Notes: generated by a model not told the origin, from the sequence alone. Shown: positions 1 to 12,440, counted from the stretch's first letter. The stretch is DNA of 64,000 nucleotides from Pseudofabraea citricarpa (GCA_029641185.1 JAPWGK010000005.1:1054001-1118000), one strand, 5' to 3'. Numbers and translations: made by a program.

Positions 1-1
1 G

Positions 2-1804
2 GTAGCAAACAAGGCTGGGGTTCTGAACGAAGTATCAGAAGTAGAAACATCAAGCCAGTCAAAAGTCTCAGCTTTTGAACTAGAAGATCATCCCATAGAT
101 GAAGTACCGGAACTTAAGGTGAGTCGATCAAGCATTCATAAGCACGAGCGAGGCTAAAATAGATATCTCAAGGTCGCAGTTATTGGGGCTGGTCTATCGG
201 GGATAACCGCAGGTGTTCTATTACCAGCCAAAGTACCTGGCATCTCACTTCAGATATTCGAGAAGAACGCCGATGTTGGGGGAACGTGGTTTGAGAACTC
301 ATTTCCAGGAGTTCGATGCGATATTCCTGCCAACGTCTACCAGTCAACATTCGAGCCGAACACACAATGGACCGAAGAGTATGCACAAGGGGCCGAGATC
401 AGAGATTACTGGCAGAAGGTCGCACGGAAATACGATGTTTACAAGTACCTGAAGCTAAGTCACAAAGTTGTCGGTGCAAAGTGGGACGAGGGGAAATCAA
501 AATGGGTCATCAGCGTCGAGAATTTGGGTACAGGCGAAAAATACGAAGAAAGTTTCGATGTTATCATTACTGCAATTGGTCGCTTCAATGCGTGGAAATT
601 GCCTGATTATCCGGGTATCAACGAATTCGAAGGTCATCTCAGACACAGTTCATCGTGGGACCCCGATTTTGATCCTACGGGAAAGAGAGTCGCTGTCATT
701 GGCAATGGAGCCAGTGGGATTCAGGTTGTTCCAAACATCCAACCGTTGGTAAAACACCTGGATCATTATGCTCGCAGTAAAACGTGGATTGCAGGTTCAT
801 TCGGTGGTGAAGGTACAGGGCGAACATTGGAACCAAAACTATATCCCGCAGAACAGCTCAAATCCTTCGAAGATCCCGAGAAATACCTGGAGTTCCGCAA
901 AGATCTCGAATCCAAATTCTATCGAAGATTCAGTACATTATTTCGGGGAACAGAGGAGAATAAGCAGCTGAAAGAAGAGTTTAAAAAGTTGATGGCTGAG
1001 CGTCTGAAGAAGAAACCAGAACTATTAGACTCGATCGTTCCTGATTTTTCGCCGAACTGCAGAAGATTAACACCCGGCCCTGGATACCTCGAGGCGTTGA
1101 CAGAAGACAATGTCAGCTTCATTCCGACACCCATCCAGAGATTTACCAAAGACGGCATCGTGACTGAAGATGGCGTTGAGAGAAAAGTTGATGCAGTTAT
1201 CTGCTCGACTGGCGCAAATGTCGATATGATTCCACCATTCCCAATAGTTGCATTTGGTCAAGATCTCCGAGACACATGGACGCCCGATCCGTATACGTAT
1301 ATCGGCCTCGCCACCCCAGGCTTCCCCAATCTTCTATTTCTGCAGGGCCCAAATGCGTCTGGCCACAGCGGAACGGTTCCCAATCAAGTCGAGACACAAC
1401 TCACATACCAAGCACAACTACTTCGTAAATTCCGAGCTCAGCGGATCAAGACATTCGTGCCCTCGAAAGCGGCGGCTGACGATTTCGTCGCTTATGCCGA
1501 CTCTTTCTTTCCCAAGACGGTCTTCACGGAGAACTGCAGTTCGTGGGCAAATGGTGGCAGGCCCGGTGGTAAAATTCACGGACACTGGCCTGGTAGTGCC
1601 AGTCATTTAAATCATGTCAGAAGAAGTCCAAGATGGGAGGATTGGGAATGGACATACAGAAGCGAGAGTGGGAATCGCTTCGCGTATTTCGGGAACGGAT
1701 GGACGAGCAAAGAGAAGGTTGAGGGCAGCGACTTGACGACTTATCTCAGGTTGCCAGATAAGGTCGATCTGAGGATCTATCATGAGGAGTGGTTTGATTT
1801 GTAG
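2..1804 (+). CDS. Baeyer-Villiger / flavin-binding monooxygenase, 5' partial
   Basis: FAD- and NADPH-dependent monooxygenase that would insert oxygen next to a ketone or aldehyde carbonyl. The gene enters from outside the window: positions 2-118 are open without an in-frame ATG. An intron at 119-172 (GTGAGT...CAAG) joins them to 173-1804, giving about 582 visible residues. The first Rossmann motif is VAVIGAGLSG just after the splice, the second is VAVIGNGASGIQ near visible residue 215. Between them FEGHLRHSSSWD matches the Baeyer-Villiger fingerprint FxGxxxHxxxW(P/D) exactly, which separates it from ordinary FMOs. No C-terminal targeting signal is seen (ends in WFDL). It lies upstream of and co-directional with a transporter gene, and a Zn2Cys6 regulator follows, so a small catabolic or detoxification cluster is likely by inference. 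The substrate cannot be told from sequence. Confidence 0.93.
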
Positions 1805-2517
1805 ACCAATTTCTATTCTTCAGGGACTCGGTAGAACGAGAAATGTTCAACTTCGTTTACTCGAATTTCAACAACTAGTTCACAACCACCCAGATTCCCT
1901 CTCTCCTGCATCCAGACTTCCACATGAAAACTCCAAGACCCCCACTAACCATCCAGACCTTTGTCTCCTTCATTCGCACTTTACCAACGCAACAAATAAG
2001 CTTTCCCTTCCCAAAACCCAGCATCCCGGGAAATCCAGCATAACCAAATAACCTTACCTAACGCTGGCAAACTCGCAATCTCGTGAGAGATAACGGTACG
2101 GCAGGCACTGAAAACACCAGTGGAAACGAGAGTTCGGACCTAACGAGCACACAAAAAGCCTCGTCGCTGAGAACCATGTCGGAGCACACGCGACCTGTGG
2201 AGTCGCTTAGCAGATTCGTGATCGCAACAATCTGGCACGCAATCCCCTCCAGCCCCGAGTCCACAGTCCACAGACCACAACACCGGAATCACCCTAGCCT
2301 AGCCTAGCCCCGTCAACAGGGAGAAGAGGAGAGAGAGAAAAAAACGTGCTCGGTACTTGGGAAGATCATTCTCCTGATACTTGTATATCAGGCTTGGTTT
2401 CCCCGTGGTTTGTCTCTTTTCTGTCTTTTGAATCGTCACCCGCGAGAGAAACCCTTCGAGAGCTTCCTCGCTTATTCCTGTTTTTCTTGCTTTCGAAGTT
2501 GACTAGATCCTGACGCA
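1805..2517. other. Intergenic region, leader of the UNC93-like gene
   Basis: About 0.7 kb between two co-directional genes, with no convincing ORF. A short tandem CTAGC repeat lies at 2292-2310, followed by a purine-rich then pyrimidine-rich stretch that probably forms the 5' leader of the transporter gene starting at 2518. Confidence 0.6.
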
Positions 2518-4144
2518 ATGGCCGATCATCAGCTTAAATCGGAAGCTATTGCATCTGGCATTTCTTCCGATACGGAGCAACAAGAAACACCGCAGACAAT
2601 CCGTAAACGTACGTACCATACCTCGATTTCCTAAAAAGAAGCACCGCAATCCAAGTTATGAGAAATTCTCAAAAAACTAACACTTAGCAGCAAAATGGTA
2701 CCGATCAACGTTCTACAACGCCCTAATTCTCGGGGTGTGCAATTTCCTAGCCCCGGGAATCTGGGGCGCCATGAACAGTCTCGGAGCAGGTGGTGCTCAA
2801 AAGCCATATCTCGTGAACGGTGCTAACGCACTAACATTCGGGCTGATGGTGGTGTCATGTTTCTTCTCGTCGGTGCTCGTGAAAGCCATCGGGATCAAAT
2901 ACACGCTGATTTTCGGCACCATGGGGTATGCGCCATACGCAGCCGGTTTGTACACCAACAACCGGTACGGCACGGAGTGGTTTGTGCTTTTCGGCGCGGC
3001 GCTGTGCGGTATCTCTGCTGGAGTCTTCTGGATGGCCGAAGCGGCCATCGCCCTCAGCTACCCGGAGCCCTGGAACCAGGGCAAATTCCTGGGCTTCTGG
3101 CTGAGTTTCCGCATTGGTGGACAGGTGTTGGGAGGAGCTATCAACCTCGGTCTTAATGCCGAGAAGAACAAAGCTGGCTCCGTCTCGCCGAAGGTGTACC
3201 TCGTCTTCATCGCCCTCCAGGCCCTCGGACCATTCGCTGGGTTCCTGCTTAATAAACCTGAGCAGGTCCAGAGAAAGGATGGCGTGGCCGTCAAGTTGGA
3301 CATCACGACGCAGACTTTCGGATCCGAGATCAAAGCCGTCGCGAAACTGTTCTTCTCCCGGAACTTTCTGCTCATCATCCCGCTTATTGCTCAGGGTGTC
3401 TATACCGAAGCGGTCATGTTCACCTTCCAGTCTCTCTGGTTTTCTGTCCGCGCTCGCGCGCTGGGCTCGTTCCTCTCGGGGATCATCGCTATGATGGTCG
3501 GGAATATCCTCGGTGCGTGGTTGGACCGTACCAGTCTATCCCTCAAGACCAGAGCCAGAGGCGCTTATTTCGTCATCTTGGGCCTGCAGGGTGCCTGGTG
3601 GATCTGGGCTACTGTTCTTGTCACCGATTTCCACAAGAGCCGCCCGACTTTTGATTGGGTTGATGCTGGATTTGGGAAAGGGTTTGCTCTTTTCCTCTTC
3701 TGGGTTGCTGGATTCCAGTTGAATTATATGTATCTGTAAGTCTTGCACCGGGTCGCTTATTTTGATGTATGATGTAGCTAACTTGGACATAGCTACTTCG
3801 TGGTTGGGAATCTGGCTTCCACGCAAGCTGAAGTCGTGCGTATTGCAGGTCTTTTGAGAGGTGTTGAATCGGCCGTACAAGCTGTCAGCGTAAGTACTCA
3901 AAAAATTAAAATTGTTCTTCGACTTTGCTAATTCGTCATTTAGTACGGCTTGAACAGTATTGCCATCATTGCAGATGTCGGAGGAGTTTACATTAACTTC
4001 GGACTCTGGGGTCTTGCGTTGATTCCCGGCTGGTTCGTCATCAAAGAGATCGGCGTCACGTTAGGCGACAAGAAGCTTGAGCGAGAAGCTGCTCTTACGA
4101 ATGAAAGTGTAACTTCTGAAGTTTCGGCGGGAACCAAAATCTAA
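2518..4144 (+). CDS. UNC93-like (DUF895) MFS transporter
   Basis: Polytopic membrane protein of the fungal UNC93/DUF895 branch of the major facilitator superfamily. My model has exons 2518-2608, 2688-3735, 3793-3889 and 3944-4144, giving 478 residues. The first exon supplies a 30-residue cytosolic N-terminus; after the first intron the family hallmark KPAKWYRSTFYNAL leads into the first membrane segment, followed by LAPGIWGAMNSLGAGG. About eleven hydrophobic segments are visible. The C-terminal tail is short and charged (GDKKLEREAAL...). Introns are 79, 57 and 54 bp with GTACGT or GTAAGT donors. It follows the monooxygenase on the same strand and converges with the Zn2Cys6 gene, so transport of the monooxygenase substrate or product is a reasonable guess only. 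Confidence 0.92.
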
Positions 4145-4458
4145 TTTGATACGGCATTGTTCGATGCTAGCTCATTTATTTATGCTTAGAGATTGCGGGG
4201 AAGTAATTTTGGTCGCTTATATAGAGCCTTATTTTTTCATGCCTTAGATAAAGTGATAGAAAACAGTCGTAGAACGAAGTTTTGTCATCATAACTGAACA
4301 ACATTTTTCAAATTGATTAAGATCCATCATAGAAGGCAAGATCGTTGAACTGGCAACAAATACAACGGCAGCTCAGCCATAGCCGCCGACGGCCGAAATA
4401 TAAACAGTACCGTTACAGCAGAAGAACTTATTCTTAAAATTCCACATCTAAATTTCCG

Positions 4459-7314
4459 CTATTGGGGTGAGAAGATGTCCCCAATGGGAGCCCATGCCTC
4501 TTCAAAGGCAGTAAAGTCCGAGTCAAGCCATTGCAACATTGGCTGCGTGCCCATAAAATCCCATACATAGCCAGGATCTTGATATCCAAGTCCAGGATTC
4601 ATATTCCCATCAGTGACATATCCAGCGGGTGGCTGATTTCCGTGCTGATGAGATATCGGCTGACCTTGGTATGCTGCAGTGGACATTGAATCTTGTTGCA
4701 GTTGATGGGGTGGCCGGAAAGGATAGTCTGACGGGTTGCGCTCTTGTGCAAGTTGTCCTCGCTGTGCATTCATCTTTGGGTTATCGAATTGTCGATTTTC
4801 CTCCTCATTAAATCCATCGCTCGGGTTCAAAATACTCGATGCCAAGGAACAAAAAGGCAAGCAGAGTTTGTAGAGTTTTGATGCTTTGTCACTCTAACAG
4901 GACAATGTATCAGCTGTGAACATACGATCAATGCATTCATGCAACTAGCAAATCACTCACAATAGGTTTGACTTCCGCAAGATACTCGATGAATTGCTTC
5001 ATTCGATGATAATCCACCGTCGTCTGAGTTGATATTACATTGCAGAAAAGAACAAAGAATGGTGTAAAAGGGTAATACAAAATTGTCCTATAAGATCAGT
5101 ATCGGATTTATTTGCAGATAGGTGCAACTTACCAATGCGCAAAAGAGTTCTTCATGTAAGTTGTGCTGTATCTTGAAAAGCGAGCTAGCTCGCGTGCCCT
5201 TTGAATGTCTTGCAAAGCGTTTCGTGCGGCTACTAATCCCTGTTGTCGAGTCTGTGGATTTTGCAAATGGTCTGATACGGTATGGAATGCGACTGATTTG
5301 ATCGAGTGAAATGCGAACTCAACCATAGTAGAATCTATTTCTGAATCATACTTATCAGACGCACCTTCGCGAGAATGTCCCTTTACCTAAGAAACAGAAT
5401 TGTCAGTCTCGTTTCTTGCTTCCGAGCTGATGAAAATCTACAGGATATATGATAGGAACATACCATATCGATCAAGCGCCATGTTTGGTCTAGCTTTGCT
5501 GAGATTCGTGCTAGGACATCCAGTTGACGTGGTTTTGAGCCTTCCGATCGGAGTTCTGTGATTATCAGATTCTGTGTTCGAGCAAGCTCAAGATAGATTC
5601 GGAAGTTGTCGAAATTTAAAGTTGTTGGAGGTGGTGGGGTAAGAAGGTCAAACTCAATGGCCGCATCGGGTAGACATGGCATGCGACCAAGATTCATAGC
5701 CATTCCCTTATCGTTCATGTAGCATACAGCAAAACAGCAATATGCTTCATATGCCACGTCAGGAGCGCAGCCGGTGAGACTGCTTACATTTCTGTGCAAG
5801 TTCAAAGCGAAGCAAATCTTACTGGCGACGCTGATGAGATCCCACGATGTTGCACAATCCCCAGCTTCTTGAGCAAGCATGAACTAAATTACATCAGCAA
5901 TGTCTATACAAGAATCAAAGTATCACCGACCCCATATGTAACGGCTTGTAATGCTTCAAGACTTGCTGGTGCGCCTTGTTTCACAAGCTGCCATGTTAGT
6001 GCTCTTGCTGTAGCAAATAAGTCAACAGCTTGCTCCTGCAGTCTGTCCTCCATTCCGGTAGCTTTATCACAGTTCATGAGCATAATCTCCTGTATGTAAT
6101 ATCCGGCATACGAGGTGACACAAATCAAACTTGGTAAGTCTCGAGGTGAATCGTCTTCTTTCATAACACTCCGAACCATCCGAGCAATGGTTTTACGAGA
6201 AGTAAATGGCATAAAGGCATCGCCGGCGCAAACTCCTCTGCCAGAATCTTCTGCTATTCGGATATCAGCCATATCCTTAAAAAGTTCTAGAAAATTAAAC
6301 ATACACTGAACCATGTATTGAATTAGAGAAATTTCAGGAATTTTTGGATTCTCAATAAACTCATGAGCGATTGCATCGGGCCCTACTTCATCGTCCTTCC
6401 TGGTCGACACATCCAAACTTTTCTTTAGAGATAACAGGGCCGAATGAAAGATATCGAGCTTCTTCCGACTTAGATCCGGTTTCCGAACAAGCTCTCGCTG
6501 TATGAGCATTTGTCCCTCGTGTGCCGAGTATGGAGTATCGGGACTATTATTAGGTTCGGCAGTGATGTATTTCTCTTTGGGCTTTGATGGCGGAGATGGC
6601 TGAGAATCGTTCGTTCCAAAGGCTTCATCACAATTGCGTTTCTTCGCTTTCCGTTCATCAGTAGCGGGGGCTGTTATAGTTGCTGTGGCAGTAAATTTTT
6701 CCACAGAGTGTTCCAGACTGGACATTCGTTTCCTAATATCATTCAGGGCCTCTAGACTAATATTTTGTCAATAGATAGGTATTTCTGAGGAAGCTAAATA
6801 CCTTACACTTCTTTTGAAAAAGGATCTCGAGGTCTTCTTTCTGCCTTTTGGCGTTCCCTCAAACATTGAACGCGGGAATCCACGCAATTGCCGCAAGGGC
6901 ATTTTCTGTCGCATCGTATCTGATGCGGTGATGTTAGCAAGATCATGTCGCATTGTTATTCATTTTTAAATCCAAAATGATATCCTCTCGTCGCTTCACA
7001 AAAACCAGGGTCAAATGTAAAAAAAAGTTGAGATATCTTACCTTTCGGGAGTAGCAAGCATCACACTACGGATGAGTTTCAGTCAGCAATCATCTCAAGA
7101 GAGGGGAGCAAGCCAAGTGTTGTCCTGGACCGCTAAATATCAATTAAGACAGACTATAGCTAACTAGCTGCATCCAACAGGCACAAGAAGCGGTGTCATT
7201 CCAGAGCTGGACGACACGGAGCTGGGGGCAACTCACAGCAATCGGCAGCGTCGGGTCCGGCCTGCCGTCAGAAGGGTGCGGCGACTGCACATTCTTGATC
7301 ACGTTTTCTGACAT
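4459..7314 (-). CDS. Zn2Cys6 transcription factor with fungal_trans domain
   Basis: Nuclear DNA-binding regulator. Eight exons by my splicing: 7314-7237, 7065-7042, 6919-6807, 6756-5931, 5883-5464, 5386-5133, 5087-4961 and 4893-4459, giving 758 residues. The binuclear zinc cluster starts at residue 27 with spacing C-x2-C-x6-C-x5-C-x2-C-x6-C. It is assembled across two introns: a 24-nt exon encodes only CDACYSRK and the next begins IRCDRKCPCGNC. A linker and a short coiled-coil (LEALNDIRKRMSSLEHSVE) follow. The middle region (roughly residues 200-420) reads as the fungal-specific regulatory domain, with blocks such as SLICVTSYAGYYIQE, LEALQAVTYGFMLAQEAG and SKICFALNLHR, then HWTILYYPFTPFF. The C-terminus is Gln/Pro-rich with acidic-aromatic residues, as in activation domains. 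Its promoter has a CGG-N11-CCG palindrome. Likely regulator of the neighbouring monooxygenase and transporter (inference). Confidence 0.93.
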
Positions 7315-7415
7315 AGTCTATGTCGTCTTCCGATAAGATCTAGGTCGGGGGGTTGTCTGAAATTTTGTGATCAGTTGCAGAAAGAAATCGTCCAGACATG
7401 AGGGTTGTGCGGACC

Positions 7416-7438
7416 GCTCGGCTCCCGAGCAGCCGAGC
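7416..7438. promoter_or_regulatory. Palindrome with CGG-N11-CCG spacing upstream of the Zn2Cys6 gene
   Basis: Eight-base arms GCTCGGCT (7416-7423) and AGCCGAGC (7431-7438) are perfect inverted repeats around a 7-base centre. Within it CGG at 7419-7421 and CCG at 7433-7435 are 11 bases apart, the spacing known for Gal4-type Zn2Cys6 dimers. It sits about 105 bp upstream of the regulator's ATG at 7314, so autoregulation is a plausible inference. Confidence 0.45.
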
Positions 7439-7495
7439 AACCCAAATGCAGACCCTGGTAGAGTTTAACTAGTACCTAACGCTTTGTATGGGAAC

Positions 7496-7505
7496 GCTCG
7501 GGAGC
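7496..7505. promoter_or_regulatory. Second copy of the GCTC-NN-GAGC motif
   Basis: GCTCGGGAGC here is the exact reverse complement of GCTCCCGAGC at 7421-7430, inside the palindrome 75 bp away. A 10-bp repeat in the same short promoter suggests two binding sites for one factor; this is inference from spacing and identity. Confidence 0.35.
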
Positions 7506-7992
7506 CAATAACCTGAGACAGCAACCTCATAGCACTTTGTGAGATCAGGTCGGTATTGCCGTGCATTTATTTCTAAGCATCTTTTGCGACGAGAACGTGC
7601 ATTTATGTGAAGGAGCTAGAAGGAGTCGTGCTTGAAATTAGCGACACTTGACTCCTCAACGCTAAGACATTCAATGGCACGTCATGAGTCGTGATATATT
7701 TAAATTAAACCGACCCTTTCATAAGTTCCAAGAGTCTTGAAAAAGTTTCATTTGCATTATTGTGTTACATACAGGACTTCCAAACATGATGGGAACCAAA
7801 ATCCCTACCCTTTAAACAACTAAATCGTGATGACAACTAAAAAGCCAAATTCCAGTCGCGATAACATAAACCCAAAATCCCCCAAAGCAATAGCAAAAGA
7901 CATTCTAGAATCAAAGTATTCCAGCAAAAGCTAACACAATCAGGCTAGCCCCTGCGAATCTCGAATCTGTGAGAAACGGCGCCTGAAGGCCT

Positions 7993-8822
7993 TCAAAGGT
8001 TTCCAGCTGCACCAAGTACGGCCACTGCAAGCAGAGTAATGATTGCGGCATTGCTATCTCGTTGAACTGCAGCATTAGCAGAAGCAGAGACCGAAACTCC
8101 AGTACTTGTTGCAGTACCACTTCGTGTAGTCTGGGAAGATGCACCTTAAGTTATGTCAGTATAAGTATATGCTAGAGGGAGTGAGGATTTTAAGAACATA
8201 CGGGTAGCGCTGCTTGCAGAAACTCTGCTGCTTGCACCAGAAGTAGCCGGGCTGGTTGCTGCACTTGTAGAGGCACTTAAAGCTGCTGATGTAGCCACAG
8301 AAGTGGCAGAAGTGGCAGATGCAACAGCAGATGACACGAGGGTGGTTGAAGGGATAGCTGAAGATAAAGCCGACGAGGCTAATCCTGATGAAAGTCTGGT
8401 AGCTGAAGCTGAAGCTGATGCAATTGCTGATGTTCCCGAGGCCGCCGAAGCTCCATTGATGGGAAACTGTACACTGTAGTTTGGACCGGTAGAGTCTTCA
8501 ATCTCAAGTGCGTATGGGCCATCTGTAAGAGATGCAGATGGAGTCCAAGTGAAGCTGGTGCCACTCAAGCCGGCTTTGTATATATATCAGCACGAAATCT
8601 AAAACGAGGAGGTTTGGGTTTTCAATTACATGCGATTGTGCTAACATCATTGAGTGCTGTTGCAGAACCACTCTTCAGTGTAATTGTCACCGGTCCAGAA
8701 GCATCAAGCCAGGTGATTTCGAAAGGAGATCCGGCAGTGACTTCGCTGAAAGAAGGATTGCCAAACTTTGCGGCCATTGCGGAAGTAGCAGCCGCGGCAA
8801 TGAGTAGAGTTGAGGCGTGCAT
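7993..8822 (-). CDS. GPI-anchored Ser/Thr-rich protein with Kre9/Knh1-like domain
   Basis: Secreted, wall- or membrane-anchored glycoprotein. Exons 8822-8630, 8573-8202 and 8144-7993 give 238 residues. An N-terminal signal peptide (MHASTLLIAAAATSAMA, likely cut before AKF) is followed by a Kre9/Knh1-like beta-sandwich domain of about 90 residues: SPFEITWLDASGPVTITL near the start and YALEIEDSTGPNYSVQFPI at its end, split by the first intron. A long Ser/Ala/Thr-rich stalk, probably O-mannosylated, follows. The protein ends in a hydrophobic tail (AAIITLLAVAVLGAAGNL) preceded by small residues, the arrangement expected for GPI attachment. Family members are linked to cell-wall glucan assembly, but an exact role is not known for this type. 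The start was chosen because it directly begins the signal peptide. Confidence 0.9.
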
Positions 8823-9850
8823 ATTGTTGGTGTTGGTGATTGAGATTTAGTTTGAATAAGATTTCTAACAAGACTCCGTATTAGTGGTAGCTTCTTCAAA
8901 GATTGCTTGCGCATTTCACTTGCCTTGGAATATATCTAGAGAATTGTGTAGTTGAACAGTTTGTGATTGGAGGGAAGTAGTTTTTGCTTGTGCTTGTGTA
9001 TGTGTAAGATGATAAGATGAAGAATCTTCTTTAGTAGAGATTCAAGCCCAAATATATAGTAAGTTCTTGAGGACCTCAGGCTTGGTTGTAAACAAACCGT
9101 TACCTAGCCATAGATACAAAAGACTTCCACGCGTAAACATCTTACGAGCCAAGAGCAAGCTACCTACAGCTCGGCAATTCTTTCTTTTATTTGGATACGA
9201 ACAGCGATCTATAGTTTGTGGCTGTTCATGTACTATTCGCCATATCAATACCTTCCAAGCAACGGCTGTGCATCAAGGGCGCTCAAAAGATTGGATGAGA
9301 TTAGTACCTGTCAAGACCAAGACAGTTACAGCCCTACGCAGTGGCTTGTGCCCAGCCTTCCGCTAACAAACCGTGCGGGTCGGCATGGACTCCGGGTACC
9401 TAAAGCCTCTTGGAGCCATCAATATCATACTGCAAGGTTGAATAATTTAAGCGAGCCCCCTTTTCTCGCTCCCGTCGGCAGGCGTCGGAGGCCGACTATT
9501 TATAGATCTGGCCAATACAGAGCCACAGAGCTGCCAACACGAGTTCTCCATGGAGACAACAGACTTTCTAGCGGTCCTCTTACTAGGAGTAGCAATCAAA
9601 TGCCATCGTTAAAAAATTCTGATGAAGCAGTGTACCATGCTAACGTGTTAATGACATAACTCAGCCGCGGAACAAGACGTGCCAAGCAGAGTCGATTGAA
9701 ACGATCCTGTAAGCTAACGGCTCATTCTAAGAAGAGGAAAAAGAATGAATCCCCTTTCCAACTTGAAATATATATTAGATGTGCTTGCGAGATTTCCTTG
9801 AGACAGACTTTCCAGTAACCTGAGAAACTACCTAATTTCAGTTTGTTATA
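8823..9850. other. Divergent promoter region
   Basis: One kilobase between the divergent GPI-protein gene and the large unknown gene at 9851. ORFs of up to about 147 codons occur but have no recognisable domain, splice support or signal peptide, so I treat the region as regulatory. Confidence 0.5.
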
Positions 9851-12440
9851 ATGGCGACAGTTCTTGAGCTCCCAAATTCTATACAGCAGTCGTTTTTTGA
9901 CTATTCCCCTCCCATCAGTCCCATATCAGATTCTGCGAAAACACCGCAGGTCACGCCCATTGAGCAGGATTCGGAGGAAATCAACACGAGCACACCTCCC
10001 CATACCGATGATGGCCACAGAAGAACGCCACAGCCGGAGGAGCAAGAGCAAGAGCAAGAACTCACACTAGCTCCCTCGAGTCCAACATCACTTCCAGCAT
10101 CGAGAACACTTGCAGACTTTCAATATCAGAAGGATTTATTGCTGAACGATAAGTCTATGAAAGAATTCACCGAACGCACACAGCACCTCACTCGCCTATT
10201 CAGTCTTTCCGCAAACTCTGTGAAGGCAGTCGAGTCTGCTTCGCTCAATGAGGTCGCTAGGGCAGCCGTATGGTGGGCTCTCTTGGGTCGAATGAAACTT
10301 GGTTCTCTGATTAGAAATGAGTTTGCCGCGTGTACACAACAGCATACTGATGCAGTGCAAGATCAGGTCTTCACCTACCTGTCTAAAGCATTCTGGATAC
10401 TCCAGCAAGCTCCAGAGATAGCGAGCGACAATAACTCCGGCCGGAGTCCGACACAACTCCGCCACCATCACGAGGAGAAATATGCTTTCTATACGCTGCG
10501 GCTGAATGTTCTAGCTTTTATCTTAGATACCATCACAACTATGAAGCGTCATGACCTATTTCCAGAAGTGCAGTCCGAACCAGTCCTACCGCACGGCCTC
10601 GATACTGAGATATGGGTATCCTATCCGTCGCTAAAGCTCGACATCGATTACCTGCTCACGGGCCACCACCACGAGGATGCGCCGCCCAAAAGTCTCAATA
10701 CTGTGATTGGAGAAGAATTCCTAATCGGCGACACGGATTCACTGTTTTACTTTGGCGGTATGCCGACCGATGTATTCGTGTTCAATGAAAGTTCCAATTC
10801 TCAACAAATCAAATATCCCGCAATCCTCTCTATTGCGAGGAGCCGATCGGAGAACCATTTGGCCGTCTTTCTTGCGAGTCAGAATGGAATCCTTAACCTG
10901 TCAATCACTACTTCGCAAAACTCGAAGCCTAACTGGAATGATGTGACGTGGCTACCCATGATCAGATCTTTGGAAGTAAAGTTGCACACAGGGTTTCGGC
11001 TGCAGATCCGGCTCGGGGATTGGGATTATAGGCGACTGAAAGGCGTGGTCGATTATCATCGCCACACGCTCATGGATTTCGTACCATCGCCTATCGAGCG
11101 ACTTGTTTTCGAAACGAGAATCAAATCCTCCGAATACATCAATCACGAATCGGACAAGGCGATGTTTCCATCAACCCCGATATCAAATTGCGCTTTTCGC
11201 TTGTTCGAGAAAATAGCAACCTTCCGTGAGGGTACGGGACCGCGCCATCTACATCGAGGTTTCCGAATCGCTATCATTACACCTCCCTCAATCAAGCATA
11301 TCAACGTTCTCACACACGACCTCTTATCCGACCGAGCGATACAATTCGGGTTTTTGCGAGGCGAGGCCGGAAACCCTGCACTATCACTGAAGATCGGGAA
11401 CGAAGAAACGAAATCCACATTGATTCTCGGCTTCGAAGAACCCCAAGAACGAAATACACTACTTGCACATCTGACGGGTTGCTTTTTACCAAAAGATGAG
11501 GCCCTTGTAGCGCATTCTCAAATCAACAGCGTCTCTTTCACTTGTCAGCTTGACTCGCTTAATACCTCGCCTGCGTTTGAATCTTTCCAGTGGCAGAGTC
11601 TCCGAGTGCTGAACCAGGGTCCTTCAGAACCAATCGATATCGAGAACAGCAAAGCAGTACTTTCAGAATCGTTGAGGATTATCATCGACTCTTCCGATGG
11701 GCGGATCACAGATCGCATCAATGTAGGGATTGGCGAGTTAAAGATCCGAAGGAACGTCGTTGCGTCTGGTCATGAGCTACAAGTATTGAGACTCCCACAA
11801 GAAGATCTGACATTCTCGCTATCCGAGCCCGTCGACACAGAAGCGAGCGTGAAAGTGGGAGAGGCACTTTCAAAAATCAAGAGCTTCCCATCGATTCGCA
11901 CATACAGCTTTCCGAATCTCTCCGAGCTGTACAGTTTCCAAGCTGCCATTACCGGCTTCTCGGTTCTCTTCGATGGCACGATAAATTCTTTCTCGATCCT
12001 GAGGCGCCGCATGATGGTCCCGATTTATAAGGAGTGGACTTCGTCGCATACCCGCGTCCAGATTGTTAAGCGAGGACGCATGTTCCAATTGGTGGCTTAC
12101 TTCGAGGGCTTCTCTCGTGGCAAGTGCATGAATTTCGCCCTGAAAGGAACAGATGTTTTTATCAAGTCGTCAAAGGGTGGTAAGGATTCGATTCGGATCG
12201 TGGATGCCAAATTTGCACTGCCGGTAGGTGGGAAGAAGGATGTCAGCGACGAGAAAGGGTTTGTATGTTTGGATTTTCTGGAGTATCCTTCGGAGCATGA
12301 TGATATTGTTATTGGGTTTGATACTGAAACGGGTAAGTTCTCTCGCATTTTATTCGTTAGAGAAGGGCTGTCGGCTAACTGCTATTCAAGATTGCGAGAA
12401 CTTTTCGAGGGCGTTGCCTGCGGCTGTAAAGACAAGCTGA
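9851..12440 (+). CDS. Large fungal protein of unknown function
   Basis: I do not recognise the family. The first exon is very long (9851-12332); a 58-bp intron with GTAAGT donor, GCTAAC branch site and TTCAAG acceptor (12333-12390) leads to a short last exon ending DCENFSRALPAAVKTS, 843 residues in all. Without splicing the frame stays open to 12472 (873 residues), so an unspliced form is possible. Residues 1-90 are disordered, with Pro/Ser/Glu and an EQEQEQE run. From about 95 a helical region begins (LLLNDKSMKEFTERTQHLTR, then ARAAVWWALLGRMKLG). The remainder is mixed alpha/beta, with beta-rich C-terminal segments (IVKRGRMFQLVAYFEGFSRG). No membrane segment or signal peptide is seen, so it is likely cytoplasmic. 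Codon use is like its neighbours. Confidence 0.8.

Larger units (their letters stand above)
7315..7992. other. Zn2Cys6 gene promoter and 3' flank of GPI-protein gene
   Basis: Gene-free 0.68 kb. The part next to 7314 is the promoter of the regulator and holds the palindromic motifs listed separately. The part next to 7993 is the 3' flank of the GPI-anchored protein gene. No further ORF is convincing. Confidence 0.6.
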
